Shown here: piece by piece, positions 21,614 to 35,584 of the stretch
Position numbering within the stretch: the stretch's first letter is position 1
Layout of the letters: every line of letters starts with the position of its first letter
Program-made: the position numbers and the translations under genes
The notes under the pieces: model-generated
The model's input: only the letters and a program-made list of their open reading frames with translations
Databases searched by the model: none
What the model was told of the DNA's origin: nothing
Source of the DNA: Rhabditoides inermis
Lineage: Eukaryota; Nematoda; Chromadorea; Rhabditida; Rhabditidae
Assembly: GCA_963966185.1 (NCBI GenBank)
Contig: CAWZYM010000285.1
Location: 311,001-375,000 of the forward strand
Length of the DNA: 64,000 bases
Direction: 5' to 3'

Positions 21614-22250
21614 AGAACCCGCAGTCCAGTCATGCTGACTCCACCATGACGACGGCTTCTCCATCTGCGCTGTGTGAACGCCCGCCTTCTGGGCTCCGTC
21701 ACGTCCCGTCCGAAGGCAGCCTCGACAGACGAAGAACCGGAAGGACGACCGGGAGTGCCTCCTCTTGCGATTCCGCAGGTCGCCGCGAAACACGCCCTCC
21801 CCAATCCCGTCCCTCCCCTGAGGAAACTCCTCCACTTCATCGTCGGACGCGTCAAGGCTGCGGACTCCGGCGACACCGACCAGGGATGACAGGAAGCCGT
21901 GCAGCCCAAGACGACCGAACCGGCCGCACCCCCGAGCTGCAGGAGACCAGGAAGCGAGCGTCTACGGAGGAGGGGGCTAAGAAGGCGGAAGAAAGAAGTA
22001 GCCGAGAAGCGGCCCAGAACGAGATCGAGAATGGAGCAACTGACCGCGGAGTGATGTCCGTCTCGCGCCGGTCGGCGGAAGACCGGCATCGGCAGGTAGG
22101 ATGCGCCCTCTCGAGCCTCCTCAGGAGCTAGGGAGTGAACCGCCGCCCTGGCTCCCTTTCCCGGTGTCCTCTATCGTATAAGTAACGAGGTCCCGTCCTT
22201 AGGGACCCCCCCCCCGTTTCCCCATTTTCATGCGATAAATGGATAAATCA
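21614..22250. other. GC-rich island with coding-like frames of unknown origin
   Basis: About 500 bp of much higher GC than its surroundings. The plus frame ending at 22131 is open for 170 codons past the GGGA run and closes with a charged, helix-like stretch (TRKRASTEEGAKKAEERSSR). The minus strand is also open, so composition alone may explain it. No domain is recognised. A run of C (22206-22216) and GCGATAAATGGATAAATC follow. It could be a retroelement remnant; I claim no gene. Confidence 0.25.
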
Positions 22251-22481
22251 GTTAGTACTGTCGTGTCTCGTGGGGTATTTGGGGCTAGAAATGTGCTGGA
22301 GTAATGAAGGGGAATATATGGTTTCGAGTAAGTGAAAGTCAATATCGGGCATCATTCTACACATCACATAATAAACATTTATCGACGAGCAACCCTTCAA
22401 TTAATTATTGTGGCAATACAGAAAATGCGAGAGATACCTGTTAAATACGATCACATATGTATATTGGAATGGAAATTGGGG

Positions 22482-22893
22482 GGAGAACGAGAGAACGAGA
22501 GAACGAATTAAAGAGAGAACGAGAGAAGGAGGAAAGGAGAGAATGAGAGAATGAGAGAACGAGAAAAAGAGAGAACGAGAGAACGAGAGAAAGAGAGAAA
22601 GAGAGAACGATATAACAAGAGAACTAAAGAACGAGATAACGAGAGAAAGAGAGAAAGAGAGAAGGAGGGAAGGAGAGGAGGAGAGAACGAGAGAACGAAA
22701 GAAAGAGAGGACGAGGGAACGAGAGAAGGAGAAAAAGAGATAACTAGAAAAGGAGAGAACGAGAAAATGAGAGCACGAGAGAAAGAGAGAACGGTATGAC
22801 AAGAGAACTAAAGAACGAGAGAACGAGAGAAAGAGAGAAGTAGGGAAGGAGGGAAGAAGATGAGAAGAGAACGAGAGAACGAGAAAACGTCGA
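22482..22893. repeat. Degenerate GAGAACGA purine satellite
   Basis: About 410 bp of GAGAACGAGA, GAAAGAGA and GGAGGGAAGG variants, nearly free of pyrimidines apart from C and occasional T. No gene. The flanking sequence 22422-22480 (AGAAAATGCG, AGATACCTGTTA, TACGATCACAT) is also found at 29243-29280, so it is a dispersed repeat. Confidence 0.85.
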
Positions 22894-23023
22894 ATTCGAA
22901 ATGAAATTCATGAAATAATGAGAGAAGAACATTTCTTTTGGTTAAATTTCTATGAAATTCAACAAAAGGACATATATTGTGCAGTACATCTTTTAGTGCA
23001 GTACACCTTTAGTGCAGTACATA

Positions 23024-23749
23024 TTTTAAAAGTACTTCCGTAAAGTGTTGTTTGTGTTAACCTGATTCAAGAAAAGCGCATGTATATAATATTAATTTTT
23101 GTAAAAAAACAAGTCGTAAACACCTGAACATGAAAACTAACACTAATTTGCTCTTTCAAAACGAAAAATGTTGAATAATTCTTTTTTTTTGACATTTTTA
23201 CACCTGAATTTTAAGTCAAACAACATCACAATTAACACATTATTTTATTGATAAACCGTTTGTAATAAATATTTTGTGTCCGCAAAAAACACTAATTAAA
23301 AAAAACACTCGTATTAATCTGAATGTTTCGTGTAACTAATTATATATTCGTTTGAAAGAGCAAATTTGTGTTAGTTTTCATGTTCAGGTGTTCACGATTT
23401 GATTTTTCAAAAATTATTATTATAATATTATTCAGGGAGATAGTTCACCGGATCACGGTAGAAAATTGATCTACCCTCTTGTCGCATTCGATCTACCTTC
23501 TAGTCGTGAGGAGACCCAAGCGCGCGCATCAAAACGCTAATATCGATCAAAGAAGCCGGCACGCGAATCAAAGAGGCCGCGACACACTCGAGTCTTTCTC
23601 GCGCCGTCTGACCTCTCTCGCTCGCAACTGAGTTTCGCCAACTGACTTGGCAATAACAGAAACTATCCTCCAGGCGAAGACTTTATATACATGCGCTTTC
23701 TTGAATCAGGTTAACACAAACAACACTTTTTACGGAAGTACTTTTAAAA
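23024..23749. mobile_element. Foldback element B (interrupted by a MITE)
   Basis: The inverted arms begin TTTTAAAAGTACTTCCG and run through TAACCTGATTCAAGAAAAGC, CACCTGAACATGAAAACTAA and AATTTGCTCTTTCAAAACGA. The left arm is continuous (23024-23165). The right arm (about 23350-23749) is split by the MITE at 23433-23674. The short tandem TTAGTGCAGTACA precedes it (22990-23022). No ORF. Confidence 0.7.
23433..23674. mobile_element. MITE family X, copy 1 (nested in foldback B)
   Basis: About 85-90% similar to 35052-35301. Shared blocks include GATCTACCTTCTAGTCGTGA, GGAGACCCAAGCGCGCG, GAATCAAAGAGGCCGCG and TGAGTTTCGCCAACTGAC. The ends carry an inverted GATAGTT/AACTATC core next to CTGG/CCAG. Comparing the two foldback arms shows the empty site. 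Confidence 0.7.
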
Positions 23750-24175
23750 AATAATCTAATCTCAAAGCATTCCTCTGTGTGTCTGCCACTCGTTCTCTTC
23801 CCGCCACTTTCCAGGCTCCGCCCACCCATCGCAGCGAAATGACGTGACGCGTCAGCCCTGACGTAATGGGCATCCTGTAAAATTCAACAATTCAACAATT
23901 CAACAACTGGGAAAATTCAACAATTTGGAAAATTCAACAACGAAAAATTCAACAACAAATGACGTCATAGCGAAACTTTCTGAGCGTCTCTAAATAACGG
24001 GCCCGTTCGAGAGTTCTGTATTTGGGGTCCGGAGAACCCGGCCCTTTTTTAAATGAAACCGACGAATGTAATATTTTTGCGACGTACTTTTATTTACTGA
24101 TGACGTATAGTTGCATGCACACGTCTGCAAACCTCTTATACAAATTGGCTGTACAGGTCGCGTAGCATTAGTTGA

Positions 24176-24409
24176 GCTGCATCGGCGTGCACTCAATCGC
24201 ACAGAGTTCTCGATCAGGACTGCTACTGTCCAGAAGTCGGCAAAGATGATGTGATTCGACTGATCGTTACGGGTACACTTCTCGACGATCTGTCTCGAAG
24301 AGAAACGTCGTCGTCAGTTGTCAAGCAACGCGGATCACTGATATGCCACGGTACTGTCCTCGGCACCACGCTGCTCCGATGCGTTCACAAGCGTTTTCAA
24401 TACGGCTTC
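24176..24409 (+). pseudogene. Exon-like segment of unknown origin inside the MULE-like element
   Basis: The frame is open for 78 codons with protein-like composition, including DQDCYCPEVGKDDVIRL and SLICHGTVLGTTLLRCVHKR, in contrast to the A/T homopolymer-rich sequence around it. It is cut on the right by the nested MITE. No family is recognised and no start codon is convincing. I infer a captured host exon. Confidence 0.4.
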
Positions 24410-24615
24410 AAGCAGCTATTAAGTTCAAAAAATGACAAAATTTCCAAAAATACATTTTTTCGTATTTTTCGACATTTTGGCAATGGGGCGCGCGAAAATT
24501 GTAAAAATTTACAATATTTTTTGACATTTTATTTCGCATTTTTAGACATTTTTCGGTATTTTTTGACATTTATTTCACATTTTTTTTTGTATTTTTGGGA
24601 ACTTAATAGCTGCTT
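24410..24615. mobile_element. MITE family Z, copy 1
   Basis: The inverted ends AAGCAGCTATTAAGTTC and GAACTTAATAGCTGCTT enclose a 206-bp AT-rich body with GGGGCGCGCGAAAATTGT. It is nested in the MULE-like element. Confidence 0.7.
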
Positions 24616-24661
24616 CATCAACTCAGAATTGTAAACGTAGTTGAAGTAGTTTGCAGACCTA

Positions 24662-24856
24662 AAGCAGCTATTAAGTTCCCAAAAATTACAAAAAAATGTC
24701 AAAAAAATGTCAAAAAATACCGAAAAATGCGAAATGAAATGTCAAAAAATATTGTAAATTTTTACAATTTTCGCGCGCCTCATTGCAAAAATGTCAAAAA
24801 ATACGAAAAAATGTATTTTTGGAAATTTTGTCATTTTTTGAACATAATAGCTGCTT
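24662..24856. mobile_element. MITE family Z, copy 2 (inverse of copy 1)
   Basis: Same ends, with the internal sequence in opposite orientation (ACAATTTTCGCGCGCCTCATT). Only 46 bp separate the copies, so together they form a second palindrome within the MULE-like element. Confidence 0.7.
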
Positions 24857-25333
24857 AAAGCCTCCAACAATAAAAATAAATGATAAAATACTTCGCAAAA
24901 CACATTCATTAAAAACAGGGCCGGGTTCCCCAAACAAATACGGAACTCTTCAACGGGCCCGTTATTTGGAGACACTCAGAAAATTTCGCTATGACGTCAT
25001 TTGTTGTTGAATTTTTCGTTGTTGAATTTTCCGAATTGTTGAATTTTCCCAGTTGTTGAATTGTTGAATTGTTGAATTTTACAGGATGCCGACGTAATGC
25101 GATCTGGTGCGATGGGTGGCGTGACCTTTCATGACCTTTCTTTTATTTTCTAAAAAAAACTGTGATGCTGTTATATCTCTATGTATGTTTCTTTTACTGC
25201 CAATTTTTATTCGTGGAAACTAATAAAAAAATTATACGTTGTTTTCCGTAAAAAAATATACGTTGTAATCCTATTTTTTCACATTCTTGCTTGCGATATC
25301 TGTCCATCATTCATTTTGCAGCTCTTCATCCAA

Positions 25334-27112
<1,779 letters not shown>

Positions 27113-27840
27113 GTTAGCGTTTATCGATATTTCTTTTTGTGTGTGTAGTGTATAGTGTTTCTTCCCAATGTACGTTTGACGTTGCAGTGTTTCGTTTTGT
27201 TATTTGTTGATTTCCGTTGTTTGTTGATTGATTGTTGATAGGATCTTGGGAGTGGCAGAGAGAGAGATAAAATAATTGTGAAAATAGCATTCAATAAGCA
27301 GCATTGAATATATATATATAAAAATACAAAACGGCAGGCAAAAAGCAAACTATAAATGTCGAATTGTAGACAATCGATTTTTGAATGTGAAAACATCGCC
27401 CTGGTTTTAGAGGTGCAATATTTGGTGTGCGAGTTTGGCGGTTTCCGTTCTCTTCTCATTGACGCGCCATTGCGCACGAGACGTCCGAGTTTCGGGCGTG
27501 AGAGTTTCCTCCTTCTCTCCTACTGACTGACTGACCAGCATGACTGACTGACTACTGACTGACTGACCAGGCCAGCATGCGAGTTTCCTTTCCTTCGTTC
27601 GGCCCAGACAGACTGTCGCGTGCGAGATTTGCTCGTGTTTTCTTATCATACAAGCTGTGTTTTCTAATCATATAAGAAACCAAGAAGTACACAGGGTGAC
27701 TCAGTGTATATAATAAGTAATCATGTAAATGTATATAGAGGATGAGCAAAGGTGAAGGATCCGGGAGTGGCAGCGAGGAGAGTCGCCGAGTCCAGTCTCC
27801 AGTCTGTCTGCCTCACCTGCCTCTCTTTCTTCCCACGGTC

Positions 27841-27956
27841 TCTACCCTCTGCGCGTACGCGATGAGCGCGAGTACCACGTGCTGCAGTCTGTGCGCGTCG
27901 TATACGCATCCGGCCACCAACTCCCCTTGAGATTCCAGCTCCTTCACTCGACGGAG
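27841..27956 (-). pseudogene. Inverted copy of the last CFAP57-like exon
   Basis: On the minus strand this 115-bp stretch is about 90% identical to 15595-15720: VKELES, ELVAGCVYD and LALIAYAQRV are legible. The stop codon region differs, and neighbouring exons are absent. It lies 12 kb away in opposite orientation, so it marks a fragmentary segmental duplication. Confidence 0.75.
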
Positions 27957-27959
27957 CAG

Positions 27960-29330
27960 AGAAAAACTGTTTAGTGAATCGGTCAACAGGAGACATTAAA
28001 TGTAGTTGAGAAGATGTTTTTTTTTAAATTGGTGAAACGAAGTTAGTAGAAACTGTTGTACTTTAAAGGATGTATCCGGGCAACATTTGTTTATGCCAGT
28101 AGTTTTTGCTTTAAAAGATGACTTTCATAATGGCTAGAAACACCTACTAGATGAAAAGTTCTGAAAATTTGTTAAAAATGAATTATCGCCGAAAATACAG
28201 GTTCCATATTGGAGTTCGTAAGCTATAACACCGAGTTAGGCGTTTAGTCCAAATTGGAGTTAGGCTATAACTAACTGAAAAAAATGAAGTTTTCAAAAAT
28301 CGGTCAACGCAGTTCCGGGGAACTCTCAAAAGCATTGCAATGACCCATAAAACACATTTTGATATCTTTTGAATAACAGAGATATTGTTGCGACTTGAAA
28401 GACGTCCCAGAAACTTCGTGGCGGGACCAATTTTTATTCCACGCTACTACACAATTCATATGCTCTCCGAACGGCGCGATTCATTCTCGCACTAACCAAG
28501 GCACATCCAGGCATATTCAGAAAACGGCATAACGGCACTCGCTATTTGTGAAAGCTCTATCACGCATTGATCTATCTAAGACACTCAATCTCAAACACTA
28601 AGGACCCTGTCCTGTTTCGAATATCTTTTGCATACATGTTCAGTGTTTTATTTGTTTGTGCTGTCTAGTTTGTGTCGTTTGTTGCGTGTTTGTACGCCCG
28701 TACTGTCTTGGCGTGTCGCTGGCTCAACTTCACTCCGGCTGCTCTCTGGTGGTCCCCACTCATTCATGACGGTCGACAGCTAGGCCCTCTTTCACCTCCC
28801 TCCATACACACTCGAGAAGAGATGCCCTTAAAGCCCCGCCACCATACTCCCACGTCGTCCTTTGACCACCAGAACACTTTCTATCCAATCACGCAGTCAC
28901 TCCCACACAGACGATGCATATAGTTCTATCATCTCTTCAATTAAATGTTATGGATTCGCTAGGCGCTCAATTACAGTGAGACAAGGTAGTGATTAGATTA
29001 GAGTGATGGTTGTCGAATGTGCGCTCGTTTCCTAGTGCACACCTCGCGGTCGTGCAAGCGGTTCCCTCCGCCGCTCCTCACCCTCCACCAAGGCTGGGGG
29101 CGTGTGCCACAAACGTACCAGATCTCTTCCTCTCTCACCTTCCCCCATTTCTCCATTAAATTGATTGCTTCGGGTTATTTTTTAAAATGTGATTGTGATT
29201 TGTGTGACGCAGATTTTTCTGTAATAAATTCATTCATTCAGAGAAAATGCGAAAGATACCTGTTATTTACGATCACATTAAAAATTGTAATGGAACTGGA
29301 AGAAACACAGTTGTTTGTGAACAGAGATGG
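27960..29330. other. Intergenic region without a supported gene
   Basis: AT-rich spacer between the HSP70/CFAP57 fragments and the 3' end of the rml-2-like gene. There are short open frames only (for example 28672-28923), without splice context or recognisable motifs. The part next to 29330 is probably 3'UTR of the minus-strand gene. The segment 29243-29280 matches the dispersed repeat at 22422. Confidence 0.5.
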
Positions 29331-29920
29331 TCACTTGTTCATCTTCTTGAAGTTGTCCCGCAGGCTGTCTCTGGTAGTGGGGACTGGTTGAATGGACTGC
29401 AGCAGGCGAGTGTCCAGCGCACAGTTGCCCTTTGTAGCCAGAAGTACCTGAGATTGGGGAGGGTTGCGGACATCTATCAAGTACGTTTGGTGTATCTTAG
29501 TTACGGAAAACTTCGGATAACTAATTAGATTCGTGCCCAGCTCGTTTTGGTAAATAATTCGAAAAAAAAAGATTATTCTAAATAGCGTATGCAACACCGT
29601 ACTTATTTTTATCTTCTGCTACAGTATCGCGCACTTCATCCTGTAATCTCTCCAAGACGACTCAGTGTCAATGGATTTGACTTCCTCCCTACCTCTATTT
29701 CTTCATACAGTACCCTCTTCCACCTACCGTACCCTCTTTCATCCTACAGTACCCTCTTCCCCTTACCGTACCTGTCCCCTCTCCGAGTCGGTTCCGATGG
29801 CGGTGGGATTGACAGAAGGGTCGACGAGTTCCTGGTACATCTTCACTATCTCAAACAGAGACACCGGATCCGGGTTGACGAGGTTCAGAGTGCCACCGAA
29901 GCTGGAAGGAGGTAGGGTGA

Positions 29921-29958
<38 letters not shown>

Positions 29959-32900
29959 CACCGTTTCTCCATCAGACTGGTCATCGCATCCAGACAATCG
30001 GGAAGCACGGTGAGAGAAACGGGAAGGTCGAAGATTTCTCTGAAAAATACGAAAATGAAACTGTCGCATGTATGTTTCAAGCTGAGCCTATACCGCATTT
30101 TCGCACTGTTGCAACAATTCTTCATAGCCAAACTCCATAAATTTTTGAAACTAACACCAAGCAAGTAGACTTATGTTAAGTCTCTCTTTCTTTCTCTCCT
30201 TCTCTCTCTTCTCTCTTCCTCCCTCCCTCCATCTTCCCCCCACCCACTTATAGTTGATGATCTTGCTGAGTAGATTCCTCGACTGACTCAGGTCATACGT
30301 CAGCGGCAGAGTGATGCGCGCGTTGATGTTCTCCCAGTCCTGAATCGAGAGCTGTTTACTTGTTTGTTTACCTGGTTGTTGTTTACCTGTTTACTTGTTT
30401 ACCCACCTTGAAATACACCATCTGCATGTCTGTCACTCCCTTCACCACAGAGTACGAGGAGCCGAAGAACGACGGAACATCTGGAAAAGATATCGATTGA
30501 TTTATCGATTGATTATCGAATTTCGTACCTTCCTCCTTGAACATCTCGCCCCCGATGGTGTGCTTATCATCGTAGGAGAAGATGTAGCCAGTGCCCACAT
30601 AAGTGAAGTGAATTCCCAGCTTCCTGGAGTACGGTACTGGTTACGGTAGTTTTGAATATTGCGGGTTACTGTAGTTTTTTTTAGGATTACTGTACCTGCA
30701 GATGTGTGCGAGCGCAGTGGCCGAGTACATGTTATCGCGCACGTTTTCCGCGGTTTTGTCGGGGCCGCCTGAAAAGATACGTTTCGGTCCTTGTTACGTT
30801 TCAGATACGTTTCAATGGTGTTACAGATATGCATGACGTGTGACACCACTCAATGTATTGATGAAAACGGTCGCGTTTAAAAAAACAGTATATGAAAAAA
30901 TATGAAATAAGTGCAGTAAATAATACCAGATTATCTTGTATCCCACTCAAGTACGTTTCAGGAAGGGAATAAAGTCACGCCGCCATTATTCGTTACAATA
31001 AAAACTCGATGATCGCTGACCCGTCTCATAAATGATTCAGAAAACCGAAGACGCATGACTATAACGGATTCATAGTGTATCATATTCATCAGATTTTAGA
31101 GGGTCCCAAGCATTATAAGTTACAGTAATCTCCCTCTCCCACCCTCCAGGTACTCGATCGTAACATCAAGTGTCACACCGGCAACAACAGGACATTCGAC
31201 AAGACAGTCATACTCCCATTCACAAATTATCGATCGCCTAGGCTAGATACTATAGTCTCCGCCAGGGCGATAGTTTTTGATCTACTTGCTTCTGCTTGCA
31301 GTTCGAAACACGGTGCCATAACCGTCTGTCTTTCTTGCTTTGCGCGCTATTGCCGTGAGCTGACTCTCCGTCTTCCTCTGATCTACCCCACCTCGCGCAA
31401 CTTATTGCGAGCATAGAACTATAGATGTCATTCTGCCTGCCCCACCCACCCTCCAGGTACTCGATCGTCGCGCATCCCGGTCCGTGTGTCCGGCCGGTGC
31501 AGCATACTGCGTGTGTGCAGTTCAACTCCGCCAGCTCCGACTCCACCTTAACGGGGACGTTGTATAAATAATTAGATTTAATTACAGTTTAATTACACTA
31601 TGACATTTAAGAATTTGTTGGTGATTTGTTGTTGTAACATTGTTGTCGCTTGTGCTGCTTATGACATCGAGAAAGTCATGATATATCCAACTTGAAACGT
31701 AGTAGAATCACCATAACTTCTCACTCTTTTGTGTTATTGTACATTTTCCGACAACTGTCAAGTTTAGTCGTCTTTCTATTAGCCAACGACGTCATCTAGC
31801 CTGTTGTCCCTAACGTCTGTCAAGACCCTTTCCTCAATCTGTTTTCTGCCGCCTCTCATTTTACAAATTTTGAACAAAATTGAATGTTTGTTTTGAGTTT
31901 TATTCAGAATGTCTTCTTGCACTGCAGTGCCAGACGTGTGGTTTCTTCCCTCCACCCCTCCCTCCTAGCGTGTCATTTCTTATTTGTCGGCGGCGGGGGA
32001 TACTCGGTCCACGGAATGTGGGCAATTCTCGTCGGACTACTCACGGCTGCCGGTACTCTCTCCCTCTCTCTCGCCCTCCCTCCCTGTCCTCCCCTCTCCC
32101 TCTGTCTCTTTCCCCTCTCCCCCTCTCTCCTCCCTCTGATGACGTCTTCCAGTCTTCGCGACGTCTTCCTCGTCGCAGTGCTGCGGGAAGAAGAAGCATC
32201 AAAGCGCGGTGCTCGTCCAATCTGGAGAGGCCATCGAGAAGAAACACGGAAGCAAGAGCAGCCCCGGCACACACTCCGGAAACCAAAGAGTGCCCGAGGT
32301 ACGCTAGGGTACTGTAGTTACGATACGGGGTACTGTAGTTAGGAGCACTGTTTCAGCTGCAAATGACGCAGGAGGAGACGATGGCGACGCAGTCCAACTC
32401 GAATCGCGAGGACGACCGCTCCAAGAGGTATACGGTATACGGTACTGAGATTACTGTATGTTGAATTTCAGCCGCAAATCGTCGAAGCGCGGTTAGAGGA
32501 GTGGGGAGGAAAATTCGTGAAAGAAGCAAACTAACAATTACACTTAGAGAATCACATGATCGCAACAGAGAATAAAGATGTTTGACTCTTTGCATGTGTG
32601 TTTTTTCGCATTGGTTACTGTCTCTGTTATGGAAATCGTGTCTGTAGCCGTATCAACTGTGACAAAGTTCGAATTGCCTGGTTGTGATGACCATAGTGAT
32701 ATGCCATTTCTGAAACGTATGTCATTCACGTTTTCTTAATACGTAAACAAGTAAACAAATACGAACACACACCTGCTCGTCGGTGTTGACGCCGACCTTG
32801 CTGGTAGCGAGCACGAATGGAATGCCCCGCTCTGTGAGCGTCTTCTGAAGCTCCTGACCAACAAAGCCGCGGCCGCCTGGAAGGAGTTAGATTACTGTAG

Positions 32901-33737
32901 GTGCAACTATTACGGTAGGATTACGGTAACTCACCGAATAGTGCGACGTGCATTTTGACCTTCTTCTTGGGCGCGAGTTCGATGGCGATGGTTCGACGAA
33001 GACCTGGAATTCAGGAAATCATTTGTAGTACGTTTCAGTCACTTTAGATGACCCGTCATGTATACACACCATAATGCGTTTTTGTCTCTATCATTCTAGT
33101 ACCAAGTACACAAAAAAATTGTTGTACAGCACACTAATCTAATCCACTGCAACATACTGTAATACCGTAATCTACCGTACCTTCTTCGAAAGGTACGACG
33201 GGTGACCAGCCCAGCTCTGTTTCCGCCTTTGTGATGTCGATAAGGTAGCGAAGGTCGTTGTAGGGACGGTCGGGGATGGAGATGAACCTAGGGGAGATGA
33301 GAAGGAGGGAGAGAGAGGGAGAGAAAGGTAGAGAGGGAGGGAGAGAGGGAGAGAGAGGAAGAGAGAGAAGGAGAGAGGGGGAGAGAGATGGAGAAAGGAA
33401 GAGAGAGCAAGAGAAAGAGGGAGAGAGACAGGGGAGAGGGGGGAGAGAGAGAGGGAGAGAGAGAGGGGGAGAGAGAGGGGGAGAGAGAGCTCACCTGGGC
33501 TCCTGATAGTCTCTTCCCAGCTGCGAGTCCACCTCTTTCTGCACGGCGTAGGCGAGATCGCGTACTGGAAACAGTATCGATTGATTCATACGTTTCACGA
33601 ATGAGACAAATACAACGATTGGAACTACATGTAATAAAAGATTCTAACAGTTAGTGATACGGGGTGGAGCGAGAGAGAGACAGAGAGACAGAGAGAGATA
33701 AAGATAAAGAGAGAGCGAGAGAGAAAGAAAGAGAGAG

Positions 33738-33778
<41 letters not shown>

Positions 33779-35526
33779 CGCTGCACTCACCGCACATCTC
33801 GAAGTAGTTGCCCAGGTTGTAGATCTCTCCGATGGCTCCCAACTCAGCCACCTTGGCTATGCCCGCTGACGCGTCATCCACAAACAGCCACGAACTGAAA
33901 TCAGGAGACTGGTGAACTGGTGAACTGGTGTCACTGATGGCTGACTTGTTCTTGGTGCTACTGGTTCCTGGTGCCCCCATTTTTGTGCACTGGTGACTGG
34001 TGACTGGTTCCTGGTTCTATGACTATGACTCACCGCAGCTGCTGTCCGGTGCCCTGGATGGTGAACTCTCCGCGCGCCTTGGCTATCGAGATGAAACGGG
34101 GCACAACCTGGAGGGAAAGTGGGTTGAGGGAGCAGTCGAGCGAACCAGAGCGATAGCTGATTTACAGTCGACACTCCGATCACTAGCAGTACGTGTACGG
34201 TGCTCTTACCGTCTGATGTCTGATTCTAATATTGTCATGTTATTGCAGCCAGCTAACTCTTCATCGTTCTTTCTATCACATTGGTTGGCAGTTGTGTGTC
34301 GCAACTCTCGAGAAATGTCCTTACGTTTCATGGTCAAATCAAAACCGCATACGTAATATAGTTGATAATGCCAACTCGATTTCAGTGGAAAACCAATACC
34401 AACCTTGACATCCCACTGGTTGGGTCCGTAGATGTTGTTCATTCTGGCGATGACGATGGGCATGTTGTGCTGCGTGCGGTACGCGTGCACGTACGCCTCG
34501 CCCGCGATCTGAAATCGATCGATAAATCGATAATTGCGACTACATGTTTCTTTGTTTTCGATTTTATGAGCATGAGTAACGCTGAAATTATTAACGATGG
34601 AAGTTCGTGTTCGATGACATTCTTACATAAAACGTACCTTAGTTCCGGCATAGGGGTTTCCGGGGGCGAGGGCCGCCTCCTCGGTCTTGCCCTTCTCATC
34701 CGGGCCGAACAGAGAGTCGCCGTAGACCTAGGGAGGGAGATCTCTCTCTCTCTCTTTTTCTCTCTCTCTCCTGCTCTCTTTCTCTCTCTTCTCTCTTCTC
34801 TCTCTTCTCTCTATCTCTCTTCACTCTCTCTTACCTCATCTGTAGAGATGTGGACGATCTTCTGCACCTTTCCGTACTCCTTGACAGTATTCAGAAAGGT
34901 CAGGAAGGAAATCACGTTGTTCTCGATCGCCTCCTGCAATGAACACGTTTCAGTGTTGTTGCGTTCTATATTACGTTTCACTGACAAAATAACAGAGAGT
35001 CAAAATTGTTGCTGTCAATGTCACTTCTTCCTACTCTCTTATAATATTGTTCTGGGAGATAGTTTGCCAGATTACGGTAGAAAATCGATCTACCCTCTAG
35101 TCGCATTCGATCTACCTTCTAGTCGTGAGGAGACCCAAGCGCGCGCTTTTAAACGATAATATTGATCAAAGAAGCCGGCATGCGAATCAAAGAGGCCGCG
35201 CGACACTCGACCATTTGCCCGCGCTGTCTGGCCTCTCTCGCTCGAAACTGAGTTTCGCCAACTGACCCCGGCTGGCAATAACAGAAACTATCCGCCAGGC
35301 GGCGAGTATACTCACCACCGTCTCATTGTAGCAGCGAGTCGAAGTGCAGTCGGCAGCAAAGTGGACGATCGTATCGATCTTAAAGAGTATTGATTGGAGT
35401 GACGTCATCGGATATTTTGATGGTATCACCTGGTTCTCCTCGAGCACCTTCTTGATAGCGGCGCTGTTCTTGATATCACAGAGAGCGAGCTTGTAGCGGG
35501 GAGAATCGCGGACCGACTGAAAGAGT

Positions 35527-35584
<58 letters not shown>

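Larger units (their letters stand above)
23869..25090. mobile_element. MULE-like TIR element with a coding-like cargo
   Basis: This 1222-bp element has long inverted ends (about 175 bp each) starting GGCATCCTGTAAAATTCAAC on both sides. Perfect 9-bp direct repeats GACGTAATG flank it (23860-23868, 25091-25099), the target-duplication length of Mutator-like elements. There is no transposase. Between the arms lie an exon-like segment (24176-24409) and two inverted copies of a 200-bp MITE. It sits just upstream of the broken HSP70 copy. Confidence 0.8.

Noticed and set aside
29590..29710. Extra exon of the rml-2-like gene
   Set aside because: A coding-like stretch exists on the minus strand but lacks a proper donor; exon 29772-29901 joins directly to 29331-29447 in frame.
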